Below are positions 1-10,499 of a stretch of DNA of 64,000 nt, piece after piece; positions within the stretch are counted from its first letter, which is position 1; the number at the start of each line of letters is the position of its first letter. A model generated the notes under the pieces. It was given only the letters and a program-made list of their open reading frames with translations. It was not told the origin of the DNA and ran no database searches. The stretch is from positions 54,772,224 to 54,836,223 of the forward strand of contig NC_090746.1 in NCBI RefSeq assembly GCF_036898095.1, given 5' to 3'. Source of the DNA: Palaemon carinicauda (lineage: Eukaryota > Arthropoda > Malacostraca > Decapoda > Palaemonidae). A program made the position numbers and the translations under genes.

Positions 1-55
1 TCAGAGGAGAGGAGGAAGAAGCCGAAGCTTCTTTACGGGGAGGAACTGTGGATTT

Positions 56-298
56 TCACCTTGGATCCACCCAAGGAGAGGAAGACTTCTCCAGAGGTAC
101 CCTGGGTGTTCCCGAGGGACGAATTGGGGGGACACCTGATATGAAAGCCTGATGGACGGTCCTCACCAGGTCTCCAAACCACGGTTCCTGGCCCACTGTG
201 GCACTGGCTGAAAAATCCCGAGAGGATCTACAAAGATAGTTACTGAAAGGGAGCCTTGCCTGAGATCGATGAAACCTGGCAGGAGGCTGCAGTTTCAA
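56..298 (-). pseudogene. ORF1 (gag-like) fragment of B-a
   Basis: An 80-codon open stretch containing the segment VGQEPWFGDLVRTVHQAF. It matches VGQQPWFGVLIRAVAQAF in B-g (54510-55202) and VSQQPWFGSLVRAVLQAF in B-f (50905-52221). In those copies the segment lies just before the basic PLKRKRGV-type motif of ORF1. The fragment is cut by the window edge and by frame breaks. ORF1 of DIRS elements is presumed to be a structural, nucleic-acid-binding protein; nothing in this fragment is catalytic. Confidence 0.65.
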
Positions 299-689
299 AG
301 TTTCTTCCTTGCAGTGGAAAGGATTTGGTCAAGATACCAGTTCCTTAAGAGCCTTAAAAGTCTGATCTTCCCAAATGGAAGATTGTTGGGGGATGTTCCT
401 GTCCCTTCCTGTTTTCATGGGAAAATGCGATGTCCTGTGTTTGCGAGCAGGAGAACGAGGAGAGGATGAATGTCAAGAAGGCAAATGCCTGTGATCCGGA
501 GAGCGCCTGGAGGCTAGTGAAGGAGAAGCTTTGGTGATGATCTCCCCTCCCACGAACGATGACGTTCCTTAGAACGGCGCCATTCTAGCAAGGGTTGACG
601 ATTGTCAGGAGACTGCCGAGGTTCTGGCGAATGCTGAATAGCAAACGAACGATAACAAGTATCAGGAGAGCGACGAGAGGTCGCTGCTT

Positions 690-1240
690 AACAAGCTGCT
701 GATGATTGCTGAGAGGTCAGCGATTGGCGAGCAGTCGGTGCACGCCGGAAGCCTACCAATCGTTTAGGGGATCGGCGAGCTGGCGAATAGCGAGCAGTGA
801 GGGACTGATGCATGAGAGGCTGTCGTTTGATTTCCGCTCTCCTAGGAGATCGACGAGTCGCTGGCAAACGACGAGCCGATGGCAACTGACGAGCAGTCAA
901 ATGCCGATGGTGAGCTGGCAAACAGCGAGACATCGGAGAAGGACAAATCGTCAGGGAGCGGTGAACTGTAGGACAATGGTGAACTGTTGGGGAGTGGCGA
1001 GTCATTGGCCAACGACGAACAGCTGGTTGATGACGAGCGGGCGAGTGATGAGGAGCTGGGTGACTGGAAACAGTTGGCGAACCATGAACAGTTCGTTGGC
1101 GAGCAGTTGGCGAGGAGTGTTGGACTGGCGAACGCAGCAAGGCTGGAGAATGGCGAGTCCGTAGAGAGTCCAGTGATACAGGCGTAGGTTGGGAACCAGA
1201 TGGCAAACGGCGAGACTGGCGAGACTCGTCAGACTGACGG
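690..1240 (-). repeat. Degenerate short tandem repeat in ORF1 of B-a
   Basis: Imperfect repeats of about 9-18 bp built on GGCGA, GAGCAGT and CGAACG words. On the minus strand they give a low-complexity His/Ser/Pro/Arg-rich peptide with words such as RHSP and ARRSP. The same position in ORF1 carries different arrays in B-g (24-bp unit), B-h (GCGAACGCTGACGAGCAGGT-like) and A2 (30-bp unit). This is a fast-changing disordered part of ORF1, not a separate gene. Confidence 0.6.
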
Positions 1241-1926
1241 TCTCTTGGCAAAGCCGGATCCTCCGAAGGGAAATAGTTCAGCATCAGATGATCAATAGCC
1301 AGACAGACATTTTGCCAGAGGCGATAGAGAATGCCTGAGGCAGCAAGGAGAGCTTTCCAGCTAGCTGGTCTCTGGCAGGCATCCAAAGAGGTGTGTCCAC
1401 GGGGGTTTCCCCTCACGAACGAGAGAGGAGACCACCCACACATGAGACTAGCCTTGTTTGCTCTGTCCCCGAAGGATGATCGGCGAGGGGAGAGCGTAGT
1501 TCTCAGTAATGGCGGCAGCAGCGGTGGACTAGGCAGGGCTAGAATCAACCAGCAGGGCCGCAGAAGACTCCTCAGAGTCACGAAGGTCTACGTTGAGTAG
1601 GGCCAACGGATCCAGCTCCAAGGAGGAAGAATGTTGCCTTTCAGCACCCAGCTGAAGGACCAGCAACAGAGCCTCCTTCAAAGGAGGGCCGATCAATCCC
1701 AGGGACGGCCACACCTGAAAAATATCAGAAAAGATCAAGGATTACCCCGGGGGGAGATGCGGGGCTGCTTCGCTAGGGGAAGCAGCTCTGTCTCTTGAGA
1801 ACCAAGGTTGTCCAGGAGTTAAAGTCCTGCACGGCTATTTGACAGTTCACCGGATGAAACTGGCTGAACAGGAGCTCCGGAGGATTTCTTTGACTTTGAG
1901 GAAGACCCCAAAGGCAACGAATCCCT

Positions 1927-2142
1927 TTAAGCCGCCTTCTTCGGTCGGCCCCAAAACCTTTCCCACTGAGAAGCAGACCACTCAGGGCATTTAGAACAAG
2001 TGTTATTATTATCACACTGTTGCCCTCTACAAGCGGGACATAAACAGTGAGGATCCATGTCTACCGAGGACATAACAGTCCCACAAGAAGTCCTCAGGTC
2101 CTGGGCAGGTCTGCATACCGATGGCAAGAAGGGCACACACAC
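1927..2142 (-). pseudogene. ORF1 N-terminal cysteine cluster of B-a
   Basis: The frame contains MDPHCLCPACRGQQC followed by a CSKC pair and WSASQWERF. The spacing C-x2-C-x4-C-x5-C-x2-C suggests a small zinc-binding module. The same arrangement recurs in C (22600-22816), B-g (57314-57697) and, with one cysteine replaced, A2 (19879-20313). It sits at the very start of ORF1 in each case. Zinc binding and any role in RNA packaging are inferred from the cysteine pattern only. Confidence 0.6.
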
Positions 2143-2439
2143 TGAAAAGAAAAAGCAAAAAAGATTGATAATGGCAAGTCAAAAATTGGTGAGGGGAAGA
2201 GCGGTAACAACAGTTCTCCATCCGAGCTGAAAGCAAAGTGAGGATCACAGCCCAAGGGTGTGAGTGAGAGGGGTAGCTACTACCGCCATCCCCCACCCCC
2301 TCTAACTACTGGGCGGATGGTAAACCCTCACTAAAAATCTAATGGTTCGTCTTTCAGTTTTGCAAAAAGTAATACCCCTATGAATAGTATTGGTTTGTAT
2401 GTACAGTAGTGACAGAACATAAGTTTAACGATAAGAAAC

Positions 2440-2613
2440 ACAGAATTAAAAGTAAAATATTCAAATGACAAGTCTTAACGGCAGGGGAGAGCGGCAACTT
2501 CCATCCTCTACCAAGACAGAAATCAAAGAGGGTACTCAGCCTAGGTATGAGTAAGAGGGTAGCAGGCTAACACCCCAACTCTCCCACTAACTGGTGGTAG
2601 GGGTGGATATACC
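2440..2613 (-). repeat. Family B right-terminal repeat, inner part (B-b), interrupted
   Basis: A second family B right end follows B-a directly. It shares AGAGCGGYAAC, the GTATGAGTAAGAGGG motif and CTAACTGGTGGTAGGGGTGGATATACC with other right ends, then stops abruptly at 2613. The missing continuation (CTCACTAAAATCTCATGGTTCG) is at 9991-10078. The terminal repeat is therefore split by an insertion occupying 2614-9982. Having two right ends in a row implies that B-a was inserted into B-b. Confidence 0.65.
2605..2613. repeat. Left 9-bp target-site duplication GGATATACC
   Basis: GGATATACC here is repeated at 9983-9991, flanking the terminal-inverted-repeat element. Other family B ends contain this region once only (for example GTAGTATACCCTCGTT near 57869), so the second copy arose by insertion. 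Confidence 0.65.
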
Positions 2614-2630
2614 CTAGGAGGATTAATACT

Positions 2631-2712
2631 ACTGGAGATGCCCTGACTCACAGTTCTTACCTGAACCCGTGAAGCCAGGTTTAAGCCAGGTTTACCAGTC
2701 AGATTGTCAGTT
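2631..2712 (+). repeat. Left terminal inverted repeat of the MULE-like element
   Basis: Begins ACTGGAGATGCCCTGACTCA and continues through GTGAAGCCAGGTTTAAGCCAGG (a short internal duplication of AAGCCAGGTTT) to CAGTCAGATTGTCAG. Its reverse complement is at 9907-9973. Confidence 0.65.
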
Positions 2713-2998
2713 TTAGCTCCGCCATTGACTAAGTAAAAAAGGTCTTAGAACCAAAGTTATCTACAGAACTAGTGTTATTGTTAACGATTTACTGTCTCTT
2801 TTATACATTGTTATCTTTATGATACCTTTTGTGTAAAATTCTTTAACGTTTTATGACTCAGTTTATTAATAATTTTTAATTTCGAGAACAATAACATAGA
2901 GAAAATCCATACACGAATCAATCACTTACTACTCTGGAAGATGGTTTAAATAGGATTTGATTGAGCCCATAATAACAGACAGCTGCCTGCCTTTAGGG

Positions 2999-3195
2999 AA
3001 AAATTATATTTTAAATTTAAAATAAATTTTTGAATATACTTACCCAGTGGATATATACAGTATGTAGCTAACGTCTCCGACGGTCGACAGATTAAAAAAA
3101 CTCGCGAGCGATCACCGTGGTGGTTGCTGGGTGTGAACACTAGCGCCAACTGCCGGCAGGATACCGCATATGTTTCCCCAGGAATTCAGTTCTTC
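2999..3195 (+). repeat. A1 left inverted terminal repeat
   Basis: Contains TGAATATACTTACCCAGTGG, then a conserved block with CTCGCGAGCGATCACCGTGG and GCGCCAACTGCCGGCAGG. It ends near GAATTCAGTTCTT. The inverted copy at 9443-9610 matches along its length apart from short gaps. Confidence 0.85.
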
Positions 3196-3242
3196 TTAGT
3201 CAGTAGGATCTCTATCGAGGAGGAAGGGGGGGCCGGCCTTTA

Positions 3243-3345
3243 ATTATATATATCCACCGGGTAAGTAATTTCAAAAATTTATTTTAAATTGAAAATATCA
3301 TTTTTAAATATTTAACTTAGCCGGTGGATATACATGCAGCTGATT
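3243..3345 (+). repeat. A1 internal complementary region
   Basis: The first half (TATATATCCACCGGGTAAGT...TTCAAAAATTTATTTTAAAT) is the complement of the A1 left end. The second half (ATTTTTAAATATTTAACTTA...) is the complement of the A1 right end at 9567-9610. The two halves meet at ATTTTT, which places the element ends at about 2999 and 9610. This is the DIRS1-type circularisation region. Confidence 0.8.
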
Positions 3346-3689
3346 CATACCCTTGGTGGAGGGTAGAGACCAGTATTAAACATTAAAGGAATATTAGCTC
3401 AAGAGTTTTTGACAATTATCCAAAAAACAAACTTAAGTATAGGTACCTGATAAGGAAGCTGACTCTGTTCCACTCAGGGTGCTGAAAGACTTCTAGGAGC
3501 TGTTATATTTAGGGTGAACACCCCTATAACAGGACCTCATCAATACCCTTGATCTGGGCGCTCTCAAGAAACAAGTTTGACCACCCGCCAAATCAAAAGA
3601 TTGCGGAAGACTTCTTAGTCTCCACGTACAACCCAAAAAATTAAAAGTTTCAAGAGAAGAAAAAGGATATTGGGATTAAGGGAATGTAG

Positions 3690-4863
3690 TGATAGAACCT
3701 TCACCCACTACTGCACTTGCTGCTACGAATGGCCCCAACGTGTAGCAGTCCTCATAAAGGGTCAGGACATTTTTTAAATAATGTGAGGCGAACACAGATT
3801 TACTCCTCCAAAAGGTTGCGTCCATAATGCTTCTAAGGGATCTATTTTATTTGAACGCTACTGAAGTTGCCACCGCTCTAACTTCATGAGTTTTAACCTT
3901 AAGCAATTTCAGATCAATCTCACTTAAATGAGAGTGAGCCTCTCTAATTAAAAGTCTAATAAAATATGAAAACGCATTTTTCGACATCGGTAAGGAGGGC
4001 TTTTTAGCTGAACACCATAAAGCCTCTGAATTACCTCGCAGCGTTTTGGTTCTATTAAAATAAAATTTAAGAGCTCTTACAGGGCACAGGACTCTTTCAA
4101 TTTTGTTCCCAACAATTTCAGATAGACTGGGAAGTTCAAACGATTTAGCCCATGGACGAGATGGTCGTTCATTTTTGGCTAAAAAACCAAGCTGAAGCGA
4201 GCATATTGCTTTATTAGAGCAGAAGACGATATTTTTGCTGAAGGCATGTACTTCACTAACTCTCTTTGCGGTAGCCAAGCTCACTAAAAAAGAGAGTTTT
4301 GAGTGTAAGAGTGAGGTTGAATTCAACGGCTCAAACCTTTCAGACATAAGGAACTTAAGGACCACGTCCAAATTCCAAGCAGGAGTAGTAATCTGACGCT
4401 CCTTGGAAGTCTCAAAAGACTAGAGAAGGTCTTGAAGATCTTTATTATTAGACAGATCCAAATTTCTATGTCTAAAAACTGAAGCTAACATGCTTCTGTA
4501 GCCTTTAATGGTTGAGGCAGAAAGGATGCGATCATTTCTAAAATAAAGTAGAAAGTCTGCAATCTGTGCTACAGTGGTATTGGAAGAGGAAATAGAGGAG
4601 GATTTGCACCAGTCTCTAAATACCTCCCATTTAGATTGGTAGATCCTGATGGTAGAGGACCTTCTAGCCCTTGCGATCGCTCTAGCTGCCTCCTTCGAAA
4701 ACCCTCGAGCTCTAGAGAGTCTTTCGATAGTCTGAAGGCAGTTAGACGAAGCGCGGGGAGACTTTGATGAAATCTTTTTACATGAGGTTGACGCAGGAGA
4801 TCCATCCGTAACGGTAAACTTCTTGGAATGTCCACCAGCCATAGAAGTACCTCTGTGAACCAT
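3690..4863 (-). pseudogene. Tyrosine recombinase of A1 (broken)
   Basis: Catalyses DNA strand exchange for integration of DIRS elements. The N-terminal part (4420-4863) has the core-binding stretch RARRSSTIRIYQSKW; 3847-4371 has the catalytic-domain start ATAKRVSEVHAF and the HxxR box HEVRAVATSVAFK. A TAA stop follows at 3847-3849 where A3 reads VAFKQN. Beyond it the frame continues through IMDATFWRSKSVFASHYL, keeping the tyrosine. There is also a break between the N and C halves at about 4371-4420. Function is lost unless the stop is read through. Confidence 0.8.
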
Positions 4864-6560
4864 TCTCTCTACGGCCAGAGGGGAGCAACCAACGTCAACC
4901 TGGTCCCTTCGTGAGAGGCGAAATTCTGAAGAACCTTGTTTAGGATCTTGAATGGTGGGAAGGCATAGATGTCTAGGTGAGACCAGTGCTACAGGAAAGC
5001 ATCTATGTGGGCTGCCTCTGGATCTGGAACTGGAGAGCAGTAAGTTGGGAGCCTCTTTGTCACAGTGAAGTCGCTAACAGATCTATGGTGGGTTGACCCC
5101 ATGTCATCCATAGCTTCTCGCACACATTCTTGTGTAACATCCAATCCGTGAAGATGACTTGTCCTCTTCTGCTGAGGCAGTCCGCTAAGACATTCATTTC
5201 TCCTTGCACGAATCTCACCAAAAGAGAGATGTTTCTTGCCTTTGACCAAATGAGGAGGTCCCTTGCGGTGATGAAAAGGGAGTGAGAGTGAGTCCCTCCT
5301 TGTTTTGAGATATACGCTAAGACCGTGGTATTGTCTGCATTCACCTCTACCACTTTGTTCTGAACCAGTCTCTCGAAACTTCTTTAAAGCTAGATGGACT
5401 GCCAGAAGTTCTTTGCAGTTTATATGGAGTTTCTTCTGATCTGTGGATCAAAGACCCGATCATTCCAGATTGTCCAGTGTCGCTCCCCAACCCAAATCCG
5501 ATGCGTCTGAATACAACACATGGTTTGGGTTTTTGATTGCAAGAGAAAGACCTTCTCGAAGTCTGATGTTGCTGTCCCACCAAGTAAGACATGTCTTGAC
5601 TGAGTTGGAGATTGGAATAGAAATCATCTCTAAGCCCTTCTCCTTGTTCCAATGGTGGTTTAGGTGAAACTGGAGAGGGTGAAGGTTGAGTCTCCCCAGA
5701 GAGATAAACTGCTCCAGTGATGAAAGAGTTTCCACGAGGCTCATCCAAACTCTTACTGAGCAACTGCTTTTCTCTTGCAAGTGACGGACTTTTAGCAGAG
5801 CTTGCTCCATTCTTGTGGGAGACCGTAAAGCCTGAAAAACTAAACTCCGTATCTCCATCCTCAAAATAGGGAATAGTTAGAGATGGGGTCAAAAGAGACT
5901 TCTCCTAGTTACAAGGAGACCTAAGTCCTCCGCTAGGGACTAGTTCCATCTGAGATCCTTCAGACAGTGAATGAAGTATGACGCCCTGAGTAGCCAGTCG
6001 TCTAAGTAAAAGGAGGCTCTGACACCTGTCGAGTGCAGGAAGCTCGCCACGTTCCGCATGAGCTTCGTTAACACAAGAAGAGCAGTGCTGAGACTGAAGT
6101 ACAGAACTCGAAATTGGAAAACTTCCTTCCCATACACGATCCTTAGATATAGTTGGAAGGTCGGATGGATAGGGATATGGAAGTAAGCGTCCTGGAATCG
6201 ACTGAGGACATCCAATCACTTTCCATTACTGCTGCAAGCACAGACTTGGAAGCTTCCAAAGAGAACTTTGTTTTCAGATAAACCATTGAGCGCGCTCACA
6301 TCCAGCACTGGTCTCCAACCTCCTGAGTTCTTTGGAACTAGGCAGAGGAGGTTATAAAAGTTTAGAGACTGAAGGTTTAGAAAAACTTCACCACAATTCC
6401 CTTCAACAAGAGAGACACTTGTAGGTGCAAAGCTTGTCTCCTTGTTTCCTCTCGTTATAGGGAGAGAGATCTCTCTCGGCTTTTGGACAAGAGGAGGTTT
6501 CTTTACAAAAGGTACAATGTACCCTTCCTTCAACAAGAGGACAGACCATTGGTCTGCTCC
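4860..6560 (-). pseudogene. RT-RNase H-methyltransferase region of A1 (multiple frameshifts)
   Basis: Pieces in several frames match the A2 polyprotein. 6216-6536 holds LVPKNSGGWRPVLDVSALNG (RT entry). 5940-6215 holds DAYFHIPIHP and FYLDDWLLRAS (RT palm, YLDD box). 5460-5864 holds the RT thumb/connection (WMSLVETLSSLEQFISLGRL) and SDASDLGWGATL (RNase H). 5060-5353 holds VNADNTTVLAYISKQGGTHS (RNase H) and DLLATS, the start of the methyltransferase-like part. At least four frame changes are needed, so it is a relic. Confidence 0.8.
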
Positions 6561-7019
6561 TGTTCCATACTAAGCCTGCCAAAAGATCTTCCAACCGGTT
6601 GGAGGGAAGGCAAAGATTGACATAGTAAGACTTCTTATCGTCTTCAACCATTCTCTCAGCAAACGTAAAAAACTCTCTTAGAATACCGAGAGAGCACGAA
6701 TTAGTAAAAGAGGGAGCTGAGGCAGCCAACCCTAAATGAATTCTGAAGGAGGCGAGCATGGAGCAGCAGGAACAAAAAGCGAAGGAAAAACTTCCTTAAA
6801 AACAGTCATGATCTTATTAAGATATAAAGACTGTTAGGCAGCTCTATGTTCCTCTACTTCAGAGAAGATACCCAAAGGAACAGCTGGAAAGGAGAAATAT
6901 CCTCCTTCTCCTCAGAATAACTTCAACTTGAAGTCTATGTCTCTATTAAGTTGAGAGCCATTAAGAAGTCGCGATGGAAAATCTTGACAACTATCATCAA
7001 CCTGTCGATGAAGAACAGG

Positions 7020-7400
7020 TAGAGGTTGAAGAAAGACGTCAAGTCGTGACTGCATCGACTGACATCGACGTCAATTTGTGACTGCGGTGTCTTAGGTTCG
7101 ACGTCAAGTTGTGACTGCGGTGTCTTAAGTTCGACGTCACGCCATGACTGCATCGACTTTGTGACTGCAGTGACTGTGACTGCAATGACTGCAGTGTCTG
7201 ACTTCTAAAGTCACTTCATGGCTGCAGTGTCTGACGCCCAACGTCACGTCATGACTGCAGTGACTGCAGTGTCTGAAATCCAACGTCACGTCGTGACTGC
7301 AGCTCGAAGTCAAGTCGAGACTGCATTGACTGCAGCTCGACGCTGCTGCTAACTGTAAAGACTGACGCTCGACTATGGCTGCATTAACGTCGATAGTTTC
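7020..7400 (-). repeat. Degenerate tandem repeats in the ORF1 region of A1
   Basis: Repeated words GTGACTGCAGTG, GTCTGAC and AACGTCACGTC with a loose period of about 20-40 bp. On the minus strand 6935-7153 gives a 12-residue peptide repeat (DVELKTPQSQL, DVEPKTPQSQI). This is the counterpart of the ORF1 arrays in A2 and A3. Confidence 0.55.
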
Positions 7401-7780
7401 GACTGCATAATCTGCAGTAAATTAAAAATTACACACGAGGATCAGAACGTGACTAGGCAACGTTCGATCCAAAACGTCAGTAATGAAAACGGGAGCAGCA
7501 CTCACATTACGACTGGAAACTCCAGATGAAAATAAAGAACCGAGACCCTGTACCGGGATCTCCGGGGCAACAAAACCAGACGTTATAAAGTAACGTTCGG
7601 CAGGTGAGTCTTACTCCGTTGAAAGTAGACGTTCTGAACTGCTCCAATGACTGCAGCCAGGACATACATTTTGTTTAGGATTTTAATATGACCATAAAGT
7701 CTTCGGAGGGTGAGGAGAACTTAGTCTCACCTCTCTCAAGCTAAGGACGAACGTTACGAGAAACGTCAACCGCAACTTGT

Positions 7781-7920
7781 GAGGGAACGTCTGTTCGTTG
7801 TATAAAACCTATCGTTCCATTTGGTGTCTTTGACATTCCTTCTCCCAGGGGTTGGGGAGCTTGAAAGAGGTCTAGGACTGGGTGAACGGCAAGAACGTAC
7901 AGACGAACCCTCTACAACAC
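7781..7920 (-). other. Conserved long stem-loop, A1 copy 1
   Basis: Outer arms GAGGGAACGTCTGT and ACAGACGAACCCTC pair. The inner hairpin CTCCC/GGGAG (CTCCCAGGGGTTGGGGAG region) is conserved in all copies. A second copy follows at once (7935-8074), and relatives lie at 32163-32306 in A3 and 19707-19817 in A2. It may be an RNA structure in the element transcript; this is an inference from pairing and conservation. Confidence 0.5.
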
Positions 7921-7934
7921 TGATAATAACTCGT

Positions 7935-8074
7935 GAGGGAAAACGTCTGTTCGTGGTTTAACACCTCTCGTTCCCTTTGGTCTTGTGACATTCCTTCTCC
8001 CAGGGGTTGGGAGCTTGAAAGAGGTCTCGGACTGGGTGAACGACAAGTACTAACAGACGAACCCTCCGCAACAC
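7935..8074 (-). other. Conserved long stem-loop, A1 copy 2
   Basis: Tandem duplicate of 7781-7920. Outer arms are GAGGG + CGTCTGTT and AACAGACG + CCCTC. The middle arms ACCTCT/AGAGGT and the inner CTCCC/GGGAG also pair. The minus strand encodes CRSPSPRPLSSSQPLGE, close to CRSPSPGPLTCSQAQG in A3 and CHYPRPRPLPSSQDQG in A2, so the segment is probably also part of ORF1. Confidence 0.5.
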
Positions 8075-9442
8075 AACATATTTTTCGCACTTTCTTCACT
8101 GACACTCGCATTTTTTAAATAATTTCACATTAGACATGAATAAAGCTGATTTCTATCTGAAGCAAGCAATTCTCCCTTAAATGAAAAGGTTAGAATTGCG
8201 AAATATGTCGTATAATGTAAGCTCATTAATACATAATGTATCACACATGCAAAAATTAATAAACATATACATACTGTATATATAATAAAATGGAAATATA
8301 TAAAGTTAAAAATGATCAGTGACTTGGGAGGAGACTAAAAAACTAGATCGCTAAGGACTACGTTTTCTATCTCTCACTGTACAGTGCCTTGGGATGAGAA
8401 CAAAAACTAGAACGTGAAGGACTACGTTTTATCCTCTCTCTCTCTTTCTCTCTGCACAGAGACTTAGAACGAGAGTAAATATCTGAATCGAGAAGAACAA
8501 CGATACTCACTCTCAAACTTCTTGTATAGAGACTTGGGACGAGAACAAAGATTTGGATCGTTCTCTCTCTTCAATGACACTCGGCTCTTGTCACGAGAGT
8601 ATTGGCTCATTCACTCTTCGTCAATAAAAGGTTATTTGACTAAAGAAAAATACTAAAAGGACTAAGAAACTGCAAAATAACATGTTCCTTTTAAAAAGTA
8701 TTTAAAAAAAACTTCAGTTTGTAAGAAGAATAAACTAAACGTCAAAATCGATTAACTTCTGCAAAGTGACACCGTGATTCTCTTTCTCTATCATAACGAT
8801 AGAGTGCAAACTGCGTAGCATAAATAAACTTAACGCTAGTTCATCTTTGAAAACAGAACGAAGACTATTCGAAGAATAAATTTTAAACGACAAAAAATTA
8901 CTTAAAATATTTTCTAAAAATATTAATCCCATCAATCTATAAAAATATAAAATATAAAAGTTGAATGGGCTCAACGTAGCTTAACTTCGTTTTCCAAGTC
9001 AGTACCGCCTACAAAGGATAGGCATAGGTCGCTTATAAAAAATATAAAATTTATCTCGGTGTTTAGTATAAATGGAAAGAGAATCGAAGAGGCCTAATAA
9101 AGGCGGGTGATATAAAAATATAGAGGTAAATCTATAAATATCAACAACAATTTATAAAGTGATAAAATAATTACTAAAAACTAAAAGCCTTTAACACACT
9201 TCCGTACACTGAGGGAAAGGTCGGCCATTACTCTCTACCGTGGAAAATCTAGAGAGATTAAAAAAGAAAGGGTAAAAATTTTTCTCTCCTTTCAAAAAGA
9301 GTTTCTTTTGAAGATCTTATTGTTTGAGAATAATCTAACACGGCGAAAGCCATAAAACTATGAAAAAAGTACTTCACCAATTAGTTGAAAACTTTGAAGT
9401 TAAGTACGAGCGGAACCAATGTTGTCATTTCAACCGACAGAG

Positions 9443-9610
9443 AAGAACTGAATTCTTGGGGGAAATATATGCGGTATCCTGCCGGCAGTTGGCGCTAGTG
9501 TTCACACCCAGCAACCACCACGGTGATCGCTCGCGAGTTTTTTTAATCTGTCGACCGTCGGAGACCTTAGCTACATATATATCCACCGGCTAAGTTAAAT
9601 ATTTAAAAAT
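9443..9610 (-). repeat. A1 right inverted terminal repeat
   Basis: Inverted copy of 2999-3195, running from AAGAACTGAATTC to TTAAATATTTAAAAAT. For the minus-strand element this is the 5' end, where transcription should start. No promoter motif could be assigned. Confidence 0.8.
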
Positions 9611-9906
9611 CGGTAACAACAGTTGTGAGTATATATATCACAAGCTATGTTCAATGTAATCCATAGAGGGTTATGGAGTGTAACGAATTTAGCGTAGTTC
9701 AATATTCCAAGGAGTTTGTAACTGATTCACCAATAAGTTGAGCAACAAGTTTAAGATTAATTTTTTTCATATAAAGCAGCATAGGGAGGAGCCATCGTTA
9801 ATAAAAAGCACAAGAAAATAGTTGCCATCTATAAAGAAACGTCTGAATAGAACCGACTCTAATTTCTAGTACACTGTAGGAGATTAACTTGGGAATCGAG
9901 AACTGT

Positions 9907-9973
9907 CAGTTTGACAGTCTGACTGGTAAAGCCTGGCTTCACCTAATCAGGGTCAGGGCATCTCCAGTTATTT
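9907..9973 (-). repeat. Right terminal inverted repeat of the MULE-like element
   Basis: Reverse complement reads ACTGGAGATGCCCTGACCCTGA then GTGAAGCCAGGCTTTACCAGTCAGA, matching 2631-2712 except for about 12 bp missing from the duplicated AAGCCAGGTTT part. Confidence 0.65.
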
Positions 9974-9982
9974 TTCATCCAA

Positions 9983-10078
9983 GGATATACCTCACTAAAA
10001 TCTCATGGTTCGTCTTTCAGCTTTGCTGAAAATAATATCCCCTATAAATAGCGAAGGGTTTGTATTTAATGACAGAAC
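9983..10078 (-). repeat. Family B right-terminal repeat, outer part (B-b)
   Basis: Begins with the second GGATATACC (9983-9991), then CTCACTAAAATCTCATGGTTCG, TCTTTCAGCTTTGCTGAAA, CCCCTATAAATAGCG and GGGTTTGTATTTAATGACAGAAC. It completes the right end interrupted at 2613. The terminus GACAGAAC is at 10071-10078. Confidence 0.7.
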
Positions 10079-10173
10079 AATTCTCCATCTTCCTTTGTGA
10101 AAAAAAATTTATGGTGAATTTAATATGTTTATGATAATAAAATGTCTCATTTTACAAAATATTTCTGGTACAA

Positions 10174-10285
<112 letters not shown>

Positions 10286-10341
10286 TGTGTGTTCCCAGTG
10301 AAGTAAAGAATAATGCATAAAAATTATTACTGTACACTCAC

Positions 10342-10499
10342 CTTTACTATACACCAGAGACTGGTTATTGTAGCCCAATACTTTTGTTTGTTTGCTTGGT
10401 GAAGTTTGAATGATGCTAGCTCCTGTGTGTTTTTCATCTACATCTCCACAAACCACAAAGTCGTACATATAACCATTGACAGTTTTTAACTGTTGAGAC
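10342..10499 (-). CDS. Internal exon of an unidentified minus-strand host gene
   Basis: A 158-bp exon bordered on the minus strand by a pyrimidine-rich acceptor (TTTATTATTTCAG, AG at 10501-10500) and a strong donor (AAAG|GTGAGT, GT at 10341-10340). The frame is open over 52 codons and includes VNGYMYDFVVCGDVDEKHTG and KVLGYNNQSLVYSK. Base use is like the PPP1R16 exons and unlike the transposons. I do not recognise the protein and cannot place neighbouring exons; they may lie outside the window or be too short to call. It is upstream of PPP1R16 exon 1 and in the opposite direction. It could be a fossil exon, but the intact frame and both splice sites argue for a working one. Confidence 0.5.

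Larger units (their letters stand above)
1..2418 (-). mobile_element. DIRS-like element, family B copy B-a (ORF1 and right end only)
   Basis: Minus-strand 5' part of a tyrosine-recombinase retrotransposon; the rest lies left of the window. It holds an ORF1 (gag-like) relic, a low-complexity ORF1 stretch, an N-terminal cysteine cluster and a right terminal sequence ending with GACAGAAC at 2411-2418. The terminal sequence (about 2205-2418) has the family B hallmarks seen at 9992-10078, 44990-45161 and 57700-57960: a GTGTGAGTGAG-type motif, a CTAACTA stretch, TGGTTCGTCTTTCAG, then CCCCTATAAATAG and GGTTTGTAT. No intact frame spans ORF1, so this copy is dead. Family assignment rests on these shared blocks. 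Confidence 0.75.
2999..9610 (-). mobile_element. DIRS retrotransposon, family A copy A1
   Basis: A 6.6-kb minus-strand DIRS element. Outer inverted repeats are 2999-3195 and 9443-9610. The internal complementary region at 3243-3345 joins the complement of the left end to the complement of the right end, the structure DIRS elements use to form circles. Reading on the minus strand: right ITR, ORF1 region (about 6560-8120 is recognisable; 8120-9440 has no clear ORF), RT/RNase H/methyltransferase (about 4860-6560), tyrosine recombinase (about 3690-4863). All frames are broken. It lies within the MULE-like element 2614-9982. Confidence 0.85.
2614..9982. mobile_element. Terminal-inverted-repeat DNA transposon (MULE-like), split by A1
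   Basis: The outer parts 2614-2998 and 9611-9982 together give about 757 bp. Left 2631-2712 and right 9907-9973 are inverted copies sharing ACTGGAGATGCCCTGA, GTGAAGCCAGG and TTTACCAGTCAGA. A 9-bp direct duplication, GGATATACC, flanks the unit. Long TIRs plus a 9-bp duplication fit Mutator-like elements, but no transposase is present, so the superfamily is inferred. The DIRS element A1 (2999-9610) is inserted inside. The exact outer edge is uncertain by a few bases because the outermost 14-17 bp of the two TIRs are poorly matched. Confidence 0.6.

Noticed and set aside
688..1581. 297-codon minus-strand open frame
   Set aside because: Product of imperfect short repeats in ORF1 of B-a; I treat it as repeat-coded sequence, not as a separate gene.
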